Assembly: GCA_947650285.1 (NCBI GenBank)
Contig: CANTFL010001441.1
Location: forward strand, 248,001 to 312,000
Reading direction: 5' to 3'
DNA from: Hyaloperonospora brassicae
Lineage: Eukaryota; Oomycota; Peronosporomycetes; Peronosporales; Peronosporaceae
Length of the DNA: 64,000 bases
Position 1 is the stretch's first letter. Every line of letters begins with the position of its first letter. Made by a program: the position numbers and the translations under genes. The notes under the pieces are model-generated. The model worked only from the letters and a program-made list of their open reading frames with translations. It was not told where the DNA came from and did not search any database. Below are positions 1 through 11,984 of this stretch, one piece after another.

Positions 1-2600
1 ATTGCTACCCAATTCAATCAGTGCAAATACTATAGAGGGGTTTATTCTCGCCGTTTGCGCGCGTGGTGATACTGTTTAGAATTTTACACACCATATTCTC
101 TATATTGTACCGTGAAACCTTGCTGTAGATATTTCCACGTGCGACGAGAAGTACGACATAGTTGACTGTGTCAAAACTGCGCCAGCCAGTGATAGTAGAT
201 CCCCGATCAACAGACATTTTTCTTTATCCAATTTTTAGTTTCTGAGGAGCGCCGACTTAACCTTGCTATTTCACCTTTTAGAACGGTCTCCATTTCGATA
301 TCTGCCATTAAACCCATTCAATTCGCCGATCGTAGAGAAACAAATACGTTGAGGAGACGGTACATGGTTTAATAAAAGATCGCAGGCGCCACTAATGGAC
401 GTTTCAAGTCCTCCTGTTCCGACTCGTACGGATATATCTTCCTGGATATCCAAAATCATACCGGCCTTGACGCGATCCGACAGAATCTATATCTACAGCT
501 GGGCAACAAATTTCTTGAGCTCTTTTCTTCTTAATCGCCTTACTGATATAAATCTCTTGACAAGCTTGACTCCTTTGTCTTTGAACAAATATCTCCATAG
601 CTATATCAGTGTACGACAGCATGTGACCTTGGATAGCCGCTGCGTCATCTACGATGGCGCGTATAGCAGCCTATCATGATTCGGACTTAATTAATTTTGC
701 GTGATCAAGCAGACGGGCAGATCTAATGGGTCCTGGCGACATTCATTGAATGCCGATGGAGTCTTCTGACCCGATCTCGGATTTTGCGAATACATACTAC
801 GATGATCCATTGTGGTTATCTTTCAGGATGCCCGCGATCGCAATAATATCTTGCTCTTCAATATTGGCTATGCCCGTGAGAAGGATCAGCTTCTCGTGTA
901 GCGATCGGCACGCTTAAGTGACCTGATCTTGATCGCACTCAAGAGGTTTCTCACATCAAACATCTCTACCACAAATTCAGCTTCATGTAACAGTTGCATG
1001 ACCCCGTAGATTCCCTTTAGCATGTTCTATGCACATGCCTGATTCAATGCTGGCTCTTAAATCTCATTTATCATCTTTGGCTTCAGCACTTGGAGTACGG
1101 GGTCGCTTGGTAGTATATTCTGCCGCATCTTCCGCTCGTACGCTTTTCTCAACTCTTCACATTGCCATCTATCCTTACTTCTTTATTTTGCCCTCCACGA
1201 ACTTGAACGGCTCCGCGATCTTATTCTAAACTTGATCGCTTAGGTCGAGTTCAGGCGTTATCTCCTTCACCCGTACCGTACTCGTTTTTTTTGCTCGAGA
1301 TCGCGGGTGCGACCTTGGCCAATCCTTCGTCGATTCTAACCGATGGGTCTGAGCCTGCAAATCATCCTTGTAGCACGATCCACGGTGGCCTTTAAAGGTA
1401 CCTCATGAGGTGGTCGAGGTGTTTTCCCGAATCAAGTAATCGATTGCCCTATTTAATATTCTCGTCATTAGATCCCCAACATACCTCAGATGAACTGGAA
1501 GTCTTTCAGAATCACGTGTCTGTGGCGATTCCTTGGCCTTCGACGGTTCCTTCCCAGGTTCATTTTTAATCTTCACGTCTTCACGCAGAGACTCAAAATG
1601 AAATATCAAGTCACCAGACGATTGGACACGACCACCATTGTGGTGAAGTGGTGATCGCTCTTTTGAGAAGTCGATCCCAACTCTCTACTGGATCCAGTAC
1701 GACCGTCTTACGGAGAAAGTAATCCGATTCCGTGTTCTTGACAGTCTTCCGCACCTAGTATAACCCTCTGTGGGGCGGGTTGCACTCTTCCAGATGGACG
1801 TGTGATTGGAAAACTTGACCGTGGTTGCGATAGGGTCGAGGTTTGTTCTCGGTGTGGAAGTCTTCACACCACGATCAGGGTTGGCGTGATCTAGTGGGAT
1901 TGTTCACGGGATCCCTTGTATATTTGTTAGGTGCTCGATATGAGTCACCCTGATCTGGAACAGATCGCCTTGTCCAAAGTAGATTCTTTATTCGCGAGCC
2001 TTCTGACCACTTGAGCCGTCTCGCGATCTTGCACCCTTTGCCTCTACTGGTTGGCTGTGTCCAATCGCAGTTGTGTTGTTGTTTGGGAGTTCTTGATCCA
2101 TGGTCAACCAATCAGGGATATCACTTGATTAAATTATTTAGCTTTATTGACGTCAGGTGGCTAATGATCCAACCCAGAGGAGAAGTCGACACGCGTACTT
2201 TAAAGCAACATTAAACTGTGTGTGATGTTAACCAATCGAACCCAACAACCCTAATCCTATCATCATGTCTTCTACATCGCATACCACATGTCGCTCTCTC
2301 TAGACGGTAGCAACCTTGTACTTGCGTGGCACACACATGATACAATTGTCCGATCGCAGTCGCCTTTCTAGTCGCCGATCGTGTGGCGTGACCCACATTA
2401 GCTTGATCGCGATAATATACCTGATCACCGATCACGATCTCGATCGCCACCTTGATCGCGGTTTCCTTCTTGATCTACTGATCACCAATCACGATCTCGA
2501 TCGCCACCTTGATCGCGGTTTCCTTCTTGATCTACTGATCTCCAACGTATTCTACCCCTTGCCCGTCGTACTTTAACCCGATATCACAGGCCCCATCCTG
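1..2600 (-). pseudogene. Ty3/gypsy-type retrotransposon gag remnant, runs off left edge
   Basis: Reading the minus strand from about 1,610 to 14 gives a chain of fragments broken by stops and frameshifts. The fragment at 271-459 contains FSTIGELNGFNGRY followed by DRSKR. This resembles the start of the Gag core of oomycete Ty3/gypsy elements, which form the retrotransposon particle. The fragment at 14-217 would be the next part of the same domain. A lysine/arginine-rich piece sits at 404-622 and an acidic/basic piece at 1403-1609. No single frame is intact, so this is a dead copy. The part at 1,620-2,330 matches 26,260-26,940 on the opposite strand, and a weaker third copy lies at 36,000-36,970. 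Gag identity is inferred from remembered family pattern; the repeat relationship is seen directly. Confidence 0.6.
2421..2543. repeat. 57-bp GATC-dense minisatellite, two units plus start of a third
   Basis: Units begin at 2,421, 2,478 and 2,535, a period of exactly 57 bp (19 codons), so a plus-strand frame stays open through it. I count 13 GATC sites between 2,401 and 2,540, where random sequence would give fewer than one. The two complete units differ at very few positions. It lies in the 5' part of the gypsy-family repeat. Confidence 0.85.
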
Positions 2601-4990
2601 TTTGATCTGATATCCGGTTCTGTCTAACCGTCCAGTGGCCATGGTCTGACCGGTTGTGGGACCGGCGTTGCCAACCGTCTGCCAACTCGGATATAAATGG
2701 AGCGCGATCCCTTCTCATATCGCAAATTTTACTGGTTGATTCACCACAGACGTTTGCTCTACAGGAAGTTTATGATATGCCAATAGTTATGCCTGAGAAG
2801 CTCCCTAGATGGGCCGTAACCGCAACGGACGGAACCTTTACGTGATGAAAGTGGTAGACATTTCGAAATGTGACAGGTGGCAGTGTGATGAAGAAGTTAT
2901 GATAGGCACGGTAGCCTTACTCGCTTGAATGCATTCGTTTTTATCATCGTTTTACAGGACTTTTGGCGATCCTTAAAAATCATATAGCCCCTGATCTACC
3001 TAACAGCTTGTCAATACTAAAACAATATTTAAGCTATTTAGTCTAGGGCGTTTTTAAAGTGACCATGCTGGCATTCCTGCAAGCTTTTGTAGCAGGCTAG
3101 GTGATTTGTTTCAGTTACTGTTATATTTTTAAGCCCTCCTGCCGTCTTGAGGCAGATAGCAACTGATGTCGATGGAAACATTTTCAGGCCGATATGTTTC
3201 TGTTTCGTCAATAAAATTGTTTAATCTAGTGTACACAGTAGCAGGCAGAATGAATGGGTATTAATGAGATTATCTGATAAAAAATTTGCAATTTCATTGT
3301 ACTCAAAGTGTTTATGTTGCTTCGGTCGGGCGTTTTTGATACGTAAAGTGGTGAATGATGTGCTGAGTGTAAGCTTGCGTGTCATATTATCTCGTCTGAT
3401 ATTTAAAATCCTCAGTTATTCTTTTGTACAATCTTTAGTCGGCTTTTATGTTTGTTGAGCGGGGCCTTCAAAACCTATATCAATCATACTCATAGATTGT
3501 GCATTTTAAAACCTCCATCTCAAATTATGAATATCAAATCATGTCTAATGGGAAGAAAGCGACATTTCTCTTCTGCGACTGGTACGACCAGCCGTATGGG
3601 TTCATTAATTAAATTATTACATACATTTAGAAAACTTAACCTACCTTTTTTGCTACATAATGTGATTATTCATGAAAATATTTGGTCCAATAACAAGTAC
3701 TTTTGACTCGGCAATCAATCTCAAACTTGATCTTATACGAAATTACTAAGGTTCCAAAATATAGTATGTTAGGGCTCTACCTGTGGCAACTTTGGAGATG
3801 AAGCATGTTAAGTTAATCCTAACAATTTTACGCTATTGCTATATGAAAATGACAATCGCGTCATTTTGCTTCCCACTTCTAAAATTTGCTTGATCATAAC
3901 TACATAAGAGATTACTTTCGGACACCCCATACGAAATTACGCGCATCCTTTCATATTCGTTAATTTACCAAAGTTTTTCGCAAGGCTTAAGAGATAATCT
4001 TGTTTACGAACAACATGGCCAGGAAATATGTATTGCCCGTGGTCGTTGATGGATCCCTAACATAGTACCAGGTGTTACGGGGTATCGAACACTCATTCCG
4101 ATAAAATTTTTTAAAACTATCCATTGCTTTTGTAACAAATTTATACGTCGTACGAGGAAGCGTAGTAAATACGCTTTCACAACGCGCTTAGAAACCATGC
4201 AGATCTGATAAGCGCATTGCATTTTTTACTTTAATAACAAGTAATACCAAACGCTTGGGAAAAACTCACAAATTGATTATATTATATTGGCCGAAATAGA
4301 TACAGGATTTCTTTACCATCGTAATAATTAAACGACGCGTTTTGATCGCTAACTCGATCACTATGTTAACCTACATCTGTGCGTTGTTTACTTCGCTATA
4401 ATATAATATGTGATGGCCCATAATCTTAGTTGTGGAAGTACGATGAAACGGTGAAGATTTGTATCGGGCACACTTTAAGCTACTGCTACTGAAAACATGT
4501 AAGTATGTGCAAACGAACCCATGTGCACAGTACATGCAGATAACAGTAAAAATTTATGAGACGTTTCATAATATATGTTAAAGTAAATATAGATCAAAAA
4601 TATATTTTATATTGGTAATTTTCGTTAAATGTCCATAATGCTCATCATTAACACCAAAATAAACCAAAGCTACTTGCTTGTCATTATTCGAGCGCAAATG
4701 TTTTGCAGTTTGTGGTGCTGGTGATTGACTTACTGCCTAAAATGGATGCTAAGCGTTCCCATTAGCAAAATACGTTTTCCTTAATGTAATTTGGGTAAAA
4801 CCACATCTAAAATATTAAAGAATACTGTAATTACAGTGTATCTCTTCGACAAGTTATGGGTACGGTAGACAACATTCACCAACACGTAGCAGAGTTTATA
4901 ACCTACTGATTTTTGTTAATCGTTCAAAAAGAATTTATCAATTGAGTGTTAAAAAAACAAAATTGGGCACCCCAACCAATCCCCATCTTC
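2600..4990. other. AT-rich stretch, no recognisable gene
   Basis: Only short frames (for example 3264-3458, 3452-3706, 4004-4222) occur here. None shows a domain, signal peptide or match to other parts of the window. The base composition is that of decayed intergenic repeat DNA. Confidence 0.6.
2685..2735 (+). promoter_or_regulatory. Possible TATA plus Inr/FPR-like promoter
   Basis: A TATAAA at 2,692-2,697 is followed about 20 bp later by CTCATATCGCAAATTTT, close to the oomycete initiator/FPR consensus but with one substitution and one extra A. It points away from the minus-strand gag remnant. A short weak frame (2,654-2,845) overlaps it. It could be a cryptic promoter or part of an LTR. Low confidence, because the match is imperfect and no product is recognised. 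Confidence 0.25.
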
Positions 4991-5019
4991 CCTTAAGTAC
5001 AAGCCAAAATCCATTCCTA

Positions 5020-6710
5020 AGGCTTTCACTGCTGGAGCAGAACAAAATTCTTAAGCTCCTGGCGAGTTTGCTACGCCGTAACATTTTGAGACGCACCCAT
5101 AGTTTGTTTCGTCTGAGCTAACGATTGTTACACAGGAAAAAGCTACACACATTTAATAAATGTGGCTTGCCTGTTGGTGAGATATCTGAGCAATACCAAA
5201 TGTCGCAGACCCGTCTTACCAATATACCACGTCTGCGAATATGCAAATATAAGGATGATGACCGAGATTTATCTCAAACGGCACTGGCGAAACGGTCTAC
5301 CGTGAAGTTCGGTCTTGTAAAAACGCTGGCATACACATTAACCAGCACGACCTTTCGAAAGCGGTCTGAATCGGGAATAAGCCCAAGCAGTCTAAATGAA
5401 AAGCGACAGCGACTGATTCAATATCACATGATGGAAGAAGTTGTGGTTCATTGAATTCTGCAAAGTCAACAACGTGGAGTAATTATCGCCGGGGATATAA
5501 TTTGTGCAAAGGCTCATCGGCTTGCGGAATTGATTTATACTCCTGACGACGACATCACTTTCTCGCACGGATGGCTTTATAAATGCTAGCAACGTCTCAT
5601 GCTCCGCGCTATCAACATTTACGGGAAAGCGGCTCGGTTGGCGAGGAGGATATGAATATAGCTCTGCCTGGTGTAAAGAAGGTCATCGGAGAGTACGCGC
5701 TGTGTGATGTTTTCAACATGGATGAAACTTGTAAATTTTGTTCGTTATATGTCTATTTGAAAACCGATTGTATCAGATTAAAAGTAAAAATATGCTTGTA
5801 TTGATTGCAATGCTCCGTCGCATATGACGAATGACCTTATGTTATCTAACGTCAATTTCCAGGTGCTTCCACCACATAAGGCCTTTATAATTTAGACGAT
5901 GGATGCTGGCATCATCGCTGCGTTTAAGCGGCGGTTTCGCCGTTTTTATTTTCAGAATGCGATCGACTAAGACAGGCGTAAGGAGGGATCTAAAATCTAT
6001 GAAGGCAATTAACTCACTTCCATGCTCGGGTCGGTGGTTGCCTGGAACGAGGTTTCAAGTACTTCAATTTTTAACTTTTTCAGCCACTCGGAACTTTTCT
6101 ACTAAATCGGTCATTCTAGTGCAGTAGGGTGGAAAGGAGCAAAGATGGCGCAACGGAGGTCGATAAGGAAGAAAGTGAGCTGGAATAAAAACTGAAAGCA
6201 CAGCTCGAGAAGCTGCGTGTCTTAGATCCCATGAAGATTTCGGAGCTGTTGAGCTCATCGAAGAGATGGAGACTGCTCAGCCTGATCTAACCTACAACGA
6301 GATTCTAAAAGAGGTTTTAAACGCAGGTGAGGAGAAGTAGAGAAGCGGAGATACGGTCCATTTCGCAGAAACATTTATTAGAACCGTGAAAATTAATCTT
6401 CTTCGTGATGCCTGCTACCTGCTCGACGTATCCCAGGAAAGTCACCAAGCTGCTTATAAAGTCCTTCGCAACCTCCAGCGTAATGTTAGCAACACTCCCA
6501 CTACCCAAACCACCCTCGATATGTGGTCAAAGTTGTATTTCTCTTCTACAACACGAAAATATTCGCTCACTTTTAAATTTTTATCAACCTTTTTGATCAG
6601 AAATTAAACCTAACCTTTAAACTTAGCGGCCATAGAACGAGGCCCGTCGACGCGGATATCGATATCCCCCTAGAGGTTATAACACTTTTGGGGGGGGGGG
6701 TATTGGTGGA
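5020..6710 (+). pseudogene. pogo/Tigger-type transposase remnant 1 (Tc1-mariner superfamily)
   Basis: Fragments in three frames follow the order of a pogo/Tigger DDE transposase, a nuclear cut-and-paste enzyme. A basic N-terminal region at 5,125-5,454 contains LSQTALAKRSTV, a CENP-B/pogo helix-turn-helix pattern. A CENP-B-like second DNA-binding part at 5,456-5,600 has SHGWLYK. The first catalytic Asp lies in DVFNMDET (codon 5,721-5,723). The 3' part of the catalytic domain contains MDAGIIAAFKRR near 5,900, then SVVAWNEV near 6,030 and LTYNEILKEVL near 6,290. About 90 residues between MDET and the LPPHKAFII segment are missing, including the second catalytic Asp (LLxDN). Together with the stops, this makes it inactive. 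A run of 11 G at 6,690-6,700 lies near the likely 3' end. Terminal inverted repeats were not resolved. Confidence 0.75.
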
Positions 6711-7945
6711 GGAAAGACTGTACATTGAATTATATTAAGGTCAATCACATATCGTTACAACAACATCGTATCATCAACAAAAAAATTAGCTGTAAAATCA
6801 AACGGAAAATAATTTGGTCTGTGTGAAAAATAAACAGGTTGCTATGATCAATTAATTATATAAATGCACACAAGAGTTGAGCCGATAGATATACATCTAA
6901 ATGTATCTGTGCTTAATTCTATAGCCCTGGCTCTTTTCTAAAACATCAAGTCTAATAATGTGAATCTTGTGTTCTATTAGATCACTAAAAATATGTTAGT
7001 GGGATGTACATATAATAAGAAAGGCTTCAACTCACACAAACGAAATAAAAGCTACAAAAGATAAGATAGCAAAGAAAAGCTCGCCCTACCACAATTGATA
7101 ATACTTCCCTTTTTTTACATAATCATTAACATTTTCTATACGCAATTAGTATCTGATGGAAGACTGACATTAACTTTATCGTGAGCTGAAGAAGACCAGG
7201 CAAAGGCTTCCACACGCTAAGAAAAGACTAAAATCTGATAGATCGGCGGGTCGATGTTGGCTAGCTTTATCTATATATTCCAACATCTCGCAGCCTTTTT
7301 CGATTCTGGATATACATTTTGATCGATTAACTTGTTGTATTTTTGCTTACCTAATGTATCCCACAATTATGCTGGCACAAGCGCTTTATACCATCTTTTG
7401 GAGAGGTCGATTTTGCCATAAAAATTATCATCATTGACGACAGTGCAGTATATTGCGCTCAGCGAGCTTAAATTAACCGATCTTAGTACGCGATAAATCG
7501 ATTTGTCTGTTTTATCGTTTTCCGTATCGTATATGCTTCTTCTTACTAAACTTGACTTTCATTAACTACAACGATGTTAAGGATGCCGGCTAGGTTTTTT
7601 TACTAGATCGGTCAGTAAGGTTTAGCTACTCGTGCATTTTCTCGTTAGCTTCGTTGTTTCTATTCACGATATATTCCATTTTTGCTGCGCATGACCAAAT
7701 TAGTTAAGTTCTAGGCAGCGAAGGGAACTAAGCCCGAGGTATTCAAACGATTAAGGCCCTAACGATTTTAAAAGTCGTTAAAGGAAAAAAGTTGATACAC
7801 TACTTGTTTAATTAACAACAAGATAATCCAAACTATTCCAATATCTCTGCCACCTTATAATTTTTTTTAATTTCTATAGACGAACAACAAATTTGCAGTC
7901 ATATGTACTCGTGAAATATCTAATTTTACCGCGTTTGTACCATCT
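6710..7945. other. AT-rich stretch, no recognisable gene
   Basis: No frame of 60 codons or more with any recognisable motif on either strand. Homopolymer and AT runs dominate. Confidence 0.6.
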
Positions 7946-7949
7946 TTAT

Positions 7950-9173
7950 AGTTCACGGCTATTTAGCCAACACCTTCTTGCTAATTGCCTCTCAATTCTA
8001 AATTCTTTTAAATTCTGATTGGTCAAAGTGTAAAATGGGAACATCACATTGTAATTACCTAAATATTTTTATATCACGAAGAGACCCTTGCGCTTTTTGG
8101 GATGAGGATGATCGACATTGTGTTGATCGTACCGCCATGTAAATGATGCTAGATCTTTCTATACGCCTGTGATACCCGCGTCTAATCTATTTTATTTTGT
8201 GTGGTATTTGCTGTTATAAAAGCGTGAATGCCAATGATCACAGAAGCGTTTCAGTGGCTGCTGTAAATATCGTGTACCAAATTTTGCAGGTAAATCTCAT
8301 GTAAATAATTGGAAGTTACTGCTGCAACAGAGCTTTGGCGACAATCCATTACCAGGCATACTAACTATTGCAGATTATAGTCAAGTTATTAGAGGACCAC
8401 CTAGACCATTTGGCCCTAATCATGTTTGCTCTGATACTTGGCTAGATCAATTGCACGCTAATTTACCACAGTGCAGGTGTCGGGCGACCCAGTGCAGATG
8501 AAAGTGTCGATTTTACTATTTTGCTGAACGAAACGCTGGTGGTACATATACTTTTTTGGAGCTATAAATAAAATTCTTGTCCACGAACAAAAGAAGAAAT
8601 AGAGGTTATGCAGCAACGTAGCTCAAATGCCACTACTTAATTATTTTTTTGCGTACCAACACGTGTTGATGGCAAGCAAAACAAATTGATATCCCTTAAT
8701 AATGGGGCGGTAGACAGCCCCGAACTATCATTATGGGAAACTTGATAACTTATTCCGCAGACCATAATGCTGTTTTGCATCTTAAGACATTATAATCAAG
8801 TGCTTCTGTATCTATTGTTGTTGCATCTGACGCTTTAGTTGTGATGGTGGTGCTGATGGTGTCGCAGTAGCTGTTTCTTGTGCTTAAGACGACAGGTTCG
8901 GGCATTGTGACCTGTATTCTGGCAAGTCCGACATTGCCGGCGTCTCCCAGGAGCTTCCAAAAGCACCTGCGACATGCTCGTAATGCGATAGAATTTATAA
9001 TCAAGAAGGTGATGGCTAAGTTGCGGGTCCTAGCGAAAAAATGTCTTTTTAATATCGATGTCCCAGTTTTACTGCATAAAAAGAGTCGAAACCAATTTGG
9101 CTTATCATATTTTCGAATGATATGTGACGGAGGGGCAATTAGCAAGAAGTTGAAGGAATAATTGCGAGTCCTC
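7950..9173 (-). mobile_element. Internally deleted Mutator-like element (MULE), copy 1
   Basis: The two ends are inverted repeats of each other. The left segment (from about 7,950: TATTTAGCCAACACCTTCTT, then GCTAATTGCC) reappears on the opposite strand at the right end (about 9,173 inward: CAACTTCTTGCTAATTGCC), and similarity continues for about 100 bp. The long copy at 45,247-48,312 has the same ends. Here some 1.8 kb of transposase-coding sequence is missing, so the 5' end is joined almost directly to the transposase C-terminus. This is the usual form of a non-autonomous MULE moved in trans. The exact target-site duplication could not be assigned. Confidence 0.65.
8815..9005 (-). pseudogene. 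MULE transposase C-terminus with CCHC zinc knuckle
   Basis: In one uninterrupted minus-strand frame, SMSQVLLEAPGRRRQ is followed by CRTCQNTGHNARTC, a perfect C-x2-C-x4-H-x4-C zinc knuckle. A His-rich tail (HHQHHHHN) and a stop follow. Such knuckles commonly end MULE transposases. The upstream DDE domain is deleted in this copy. In the long copy the matching knuckle, near 46,230-46,270, has lost its cysteines. So the shorter element keeps the better C-terminus. A different minus-strand frame (8,750-9,145) is open for 131 codons but is a shadow of this one. Confidence 0.65.
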
Positions 9174-9179
9174 TATGAA

Positions 9180-9700
9180 ACAGTAATTATCGAAATGTTA
9201 AATCTCTCCGATATTGAGTAAGATTTAGACCACTTACCAGTATTTTACGAGGAGAAGGAGCAAATTGTGCCATTGATAACGTTGTTGATATTTGGACTGG
9301 TGCCTCGGGCCCAATATTATAATTTAAAAAACACAGCAGCATTATCCTTATACTTGCGGGTGAATTGCGTTGTTTGTAAACGATGATAGGGTTTATCACT
9401 GATTCAAACAAGCAAACTCAAATCATATGCAATACTTCAATAAATATCAGGTCATTTTATATTGGTATTTCTATAAGTGGTAGATACTCTCGTCACAAAA
9501 AGCAGGCCATAATTTTAATATAGTTCACAAGCAATTAGCATTATGAAGTGGTTTACATGGTCTTTTCGTGAGTGACGCACTCGTCATATATGGCACTTTA
9601 TAATATCCTAATCTGACTTCAGGTGGTTGACATTATCTAAACCAAGTTTTCTTACCTCGATCCGTCTTTAAGTAGACTAATATACTCATGCAATTGTTAT
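9180..9700. other. Stretch with no recognisable gene
   Basis: A 74-codon minus-strand frame (9,187-9,411) shows no motif I recognise. Nothing else is seen. Confidence 0.5.
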
Positions 9701-9719
9701 CATAATTCCACGTATATGT

Positions 9720-10360
9720 TTTTTCAATTGCTTAAAACTCAAGAAAGAGCTGAATCAGTCCGGGGAGAATAGTCAATAAATATATAAGTCCAGAATTTTG
9801 ACCATTGATCTTACCATTCTATTCATTATTCTCACTGCTTTGGACCTCATGTTCATTTAATTGCACCTTGCAATCAATACAGTCGAATTGGTCAAATTGA
9901 TCTTAGTTTCATCATTGTGAAATATTGTTGATCTCACATGATTGCTCGTTTGAGCTGCAGTATTCCAGTTATCCAAACTTGCTAAGTCAAGGGAGAATAT
10001 CCTCACCCGTGTCTCGTTTTCTAGCCTTGTGATCGCTTATTCACACGTCGATTTGGCTGTCTTGAGCTGTCGTTACTACCTCACAAAAATCGGCATCGTT
10101 CTGTTTTGGGGATCGATGTGGATTTACAGTGCCATATTTTTCACATTGATCAGGCATATGTGTATTAATCTCGCTCAATCTTGTCTTGAAACACCTAATG
10201 ATAATCTGCTGATCATTTGATCCGCCTATCGGTCTTAAAATCTTTTTTCTTTGTACGCTCGATTCGAACAGAGTCGAAATCTTGTGAGCGCTGGCGGAAA
10301 TCGGACCAAATTTCCAGGGACCGATCTTTGCAATCGTTACTAATACCACAAGATACATCT
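9720..10360 (-). pseudogene. Possible Tc1/mariner-like transposase remnant
   Basis: Minus-strand frames at 10,041-10,358 and 10,213-10,395 are Lys/Arg-rich, with GGSNDQQIIIR then a helix-rich stretch. This order is compatible with a Tc1-type helix-turn-helix region. Downstream, around 9,930-9,760, fragments vaguely follow the first DDE block, but no clear catalytic triad is visible. Stops occur in every frame. It may equally be unrelated decayed sequence. Confidence 0.25.
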
Positions 10361-11980
10361 TTATTTACCTTGCGATAAATGCGCTTCGTCGTCAAAAATT
10401 AACTGAACTTTTACCTTACGAAAAGAACGCGTGTATTTGGCAGGAAATTTAAAAGTAAAGTTTGTTTGATTGTCAACTAAGTATTTATGTAAATTTTATT
10501 TTGCATTTGTGTTACACATAATACGACCAGGCCAATATCGCATTACGCGCGACGGCCTTTTGAACTTGTGCTTCCTTCACAAATATGTTCCTTCACAATT
10601 ACAAAAATGGTCGATGTATTATACTGTATTATCTTAAACAATCACATCATGAATGTTGCGATTGCACCCAGATCATCGTAAACTTTAAATATATTATGAT
10701 AATGGTTTTATTAACTTGATTATTCATTATTTTCAATTCTATTTATTTACGTGGTTAATGCTAATTCACGCACTATATTGCGTATGTAAATACCTTTACC
10801 CAAATCCATGATCTTACGATTAGAAATGCACAAAGGTAAGCTGTTTCTCTCTTGCCATCATATAGAACCATATTTAATTCAAAAATTCCACCCGGCAGGT
10901 ATGTGTGATGTATCGCGTTTATTTGAAAAACGTGATAGTGTACACATTTATCCTATGAGTTCACGCTTAAAACACTGTGTGTGTATATAATAGTATGGCG
11001 GTCAAGAAGTCATATGTATCTTTTATATTAATCAATTGATACGAATATCGTTTTTTATTAATTGCGGTCATAAAGAACTGACATCCATACAATATTACTC
11101 AATTTTGTACCACAAACTACCGTTTCACGTTATATTTTCATGTTTTTTTACTGAATGCCTGATTTATTAAGACCCAAGCATTCGTTATGTAACGCCAAAA
11201 GTTCCAATACAGTTCTTTCTGGTCAAAAATTTAATGTTCCACATTAAAAATTGAATAATCCTTCGATTTCTTCTTGACAGTTAAATAATATGTATTGAGC
11301 TCAATGGAGACAAATGGGACGGGGATGGGCTTTTTAAGTACACAAAATTGAGTGATCCGTCCCCGTTGAGCTGACGGATATTATGTTAAATTATAATTGG
11401 TCAATGTCCGAAGGCTACTACGAAGAGGCCGGTATCAGTATAATTGTAACTATCATAGTAACAAACAGGAGATAAGATCTTTTTTTATAAGAACGAATCA
11501 GTATTATTTATTATTACATCGTATTTTAAAATCAATATCGTATCATACGATACTTCATCAAGATTAGCTTGCCCGTGAATGGGATCGATGTCCTCCCCCA
11601 ACCACCATCCCTTTATTTATGCTGACATTTTAAAACGAGAAAGCATTAAAATCTACTTAAAATTATCAGGGAAACCAATTTATAATATCCTAATTTTGTC
11701 GCAGCTGTAATTCTACTTTAAGCATAAATTATCGAGTACCTGTAACGGATTCATAAAGAAGCTATTGGCAATCGTTCATACAATTTTTAGTTTGATAAAC
11801 AGTTCTTATATGTCCTTGTCAGGTCACCTTTATTTGTGTGGTCTGTATTAATTACAGAGTGAACAAGTACTGTAAAGGAAAGGTGAAAATAGTCATACGT
11901 TATCTAGCATAACATATTTTACCGCTGATAGGATTTCTGTACTAAAGATGTCTTTTTAGCCGATGCACCGCTAAGGACGA
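10360..11980. other. AT-rich stretch, no recognisable gene
   Basis: A 60-codon plus-strand frame (10,808-10,990) begins with ATG but has no recognisable domain or signal peptide. Nothing else is supported. Confidence 0.55.
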
Positions 11981-11984
11981 CGTA

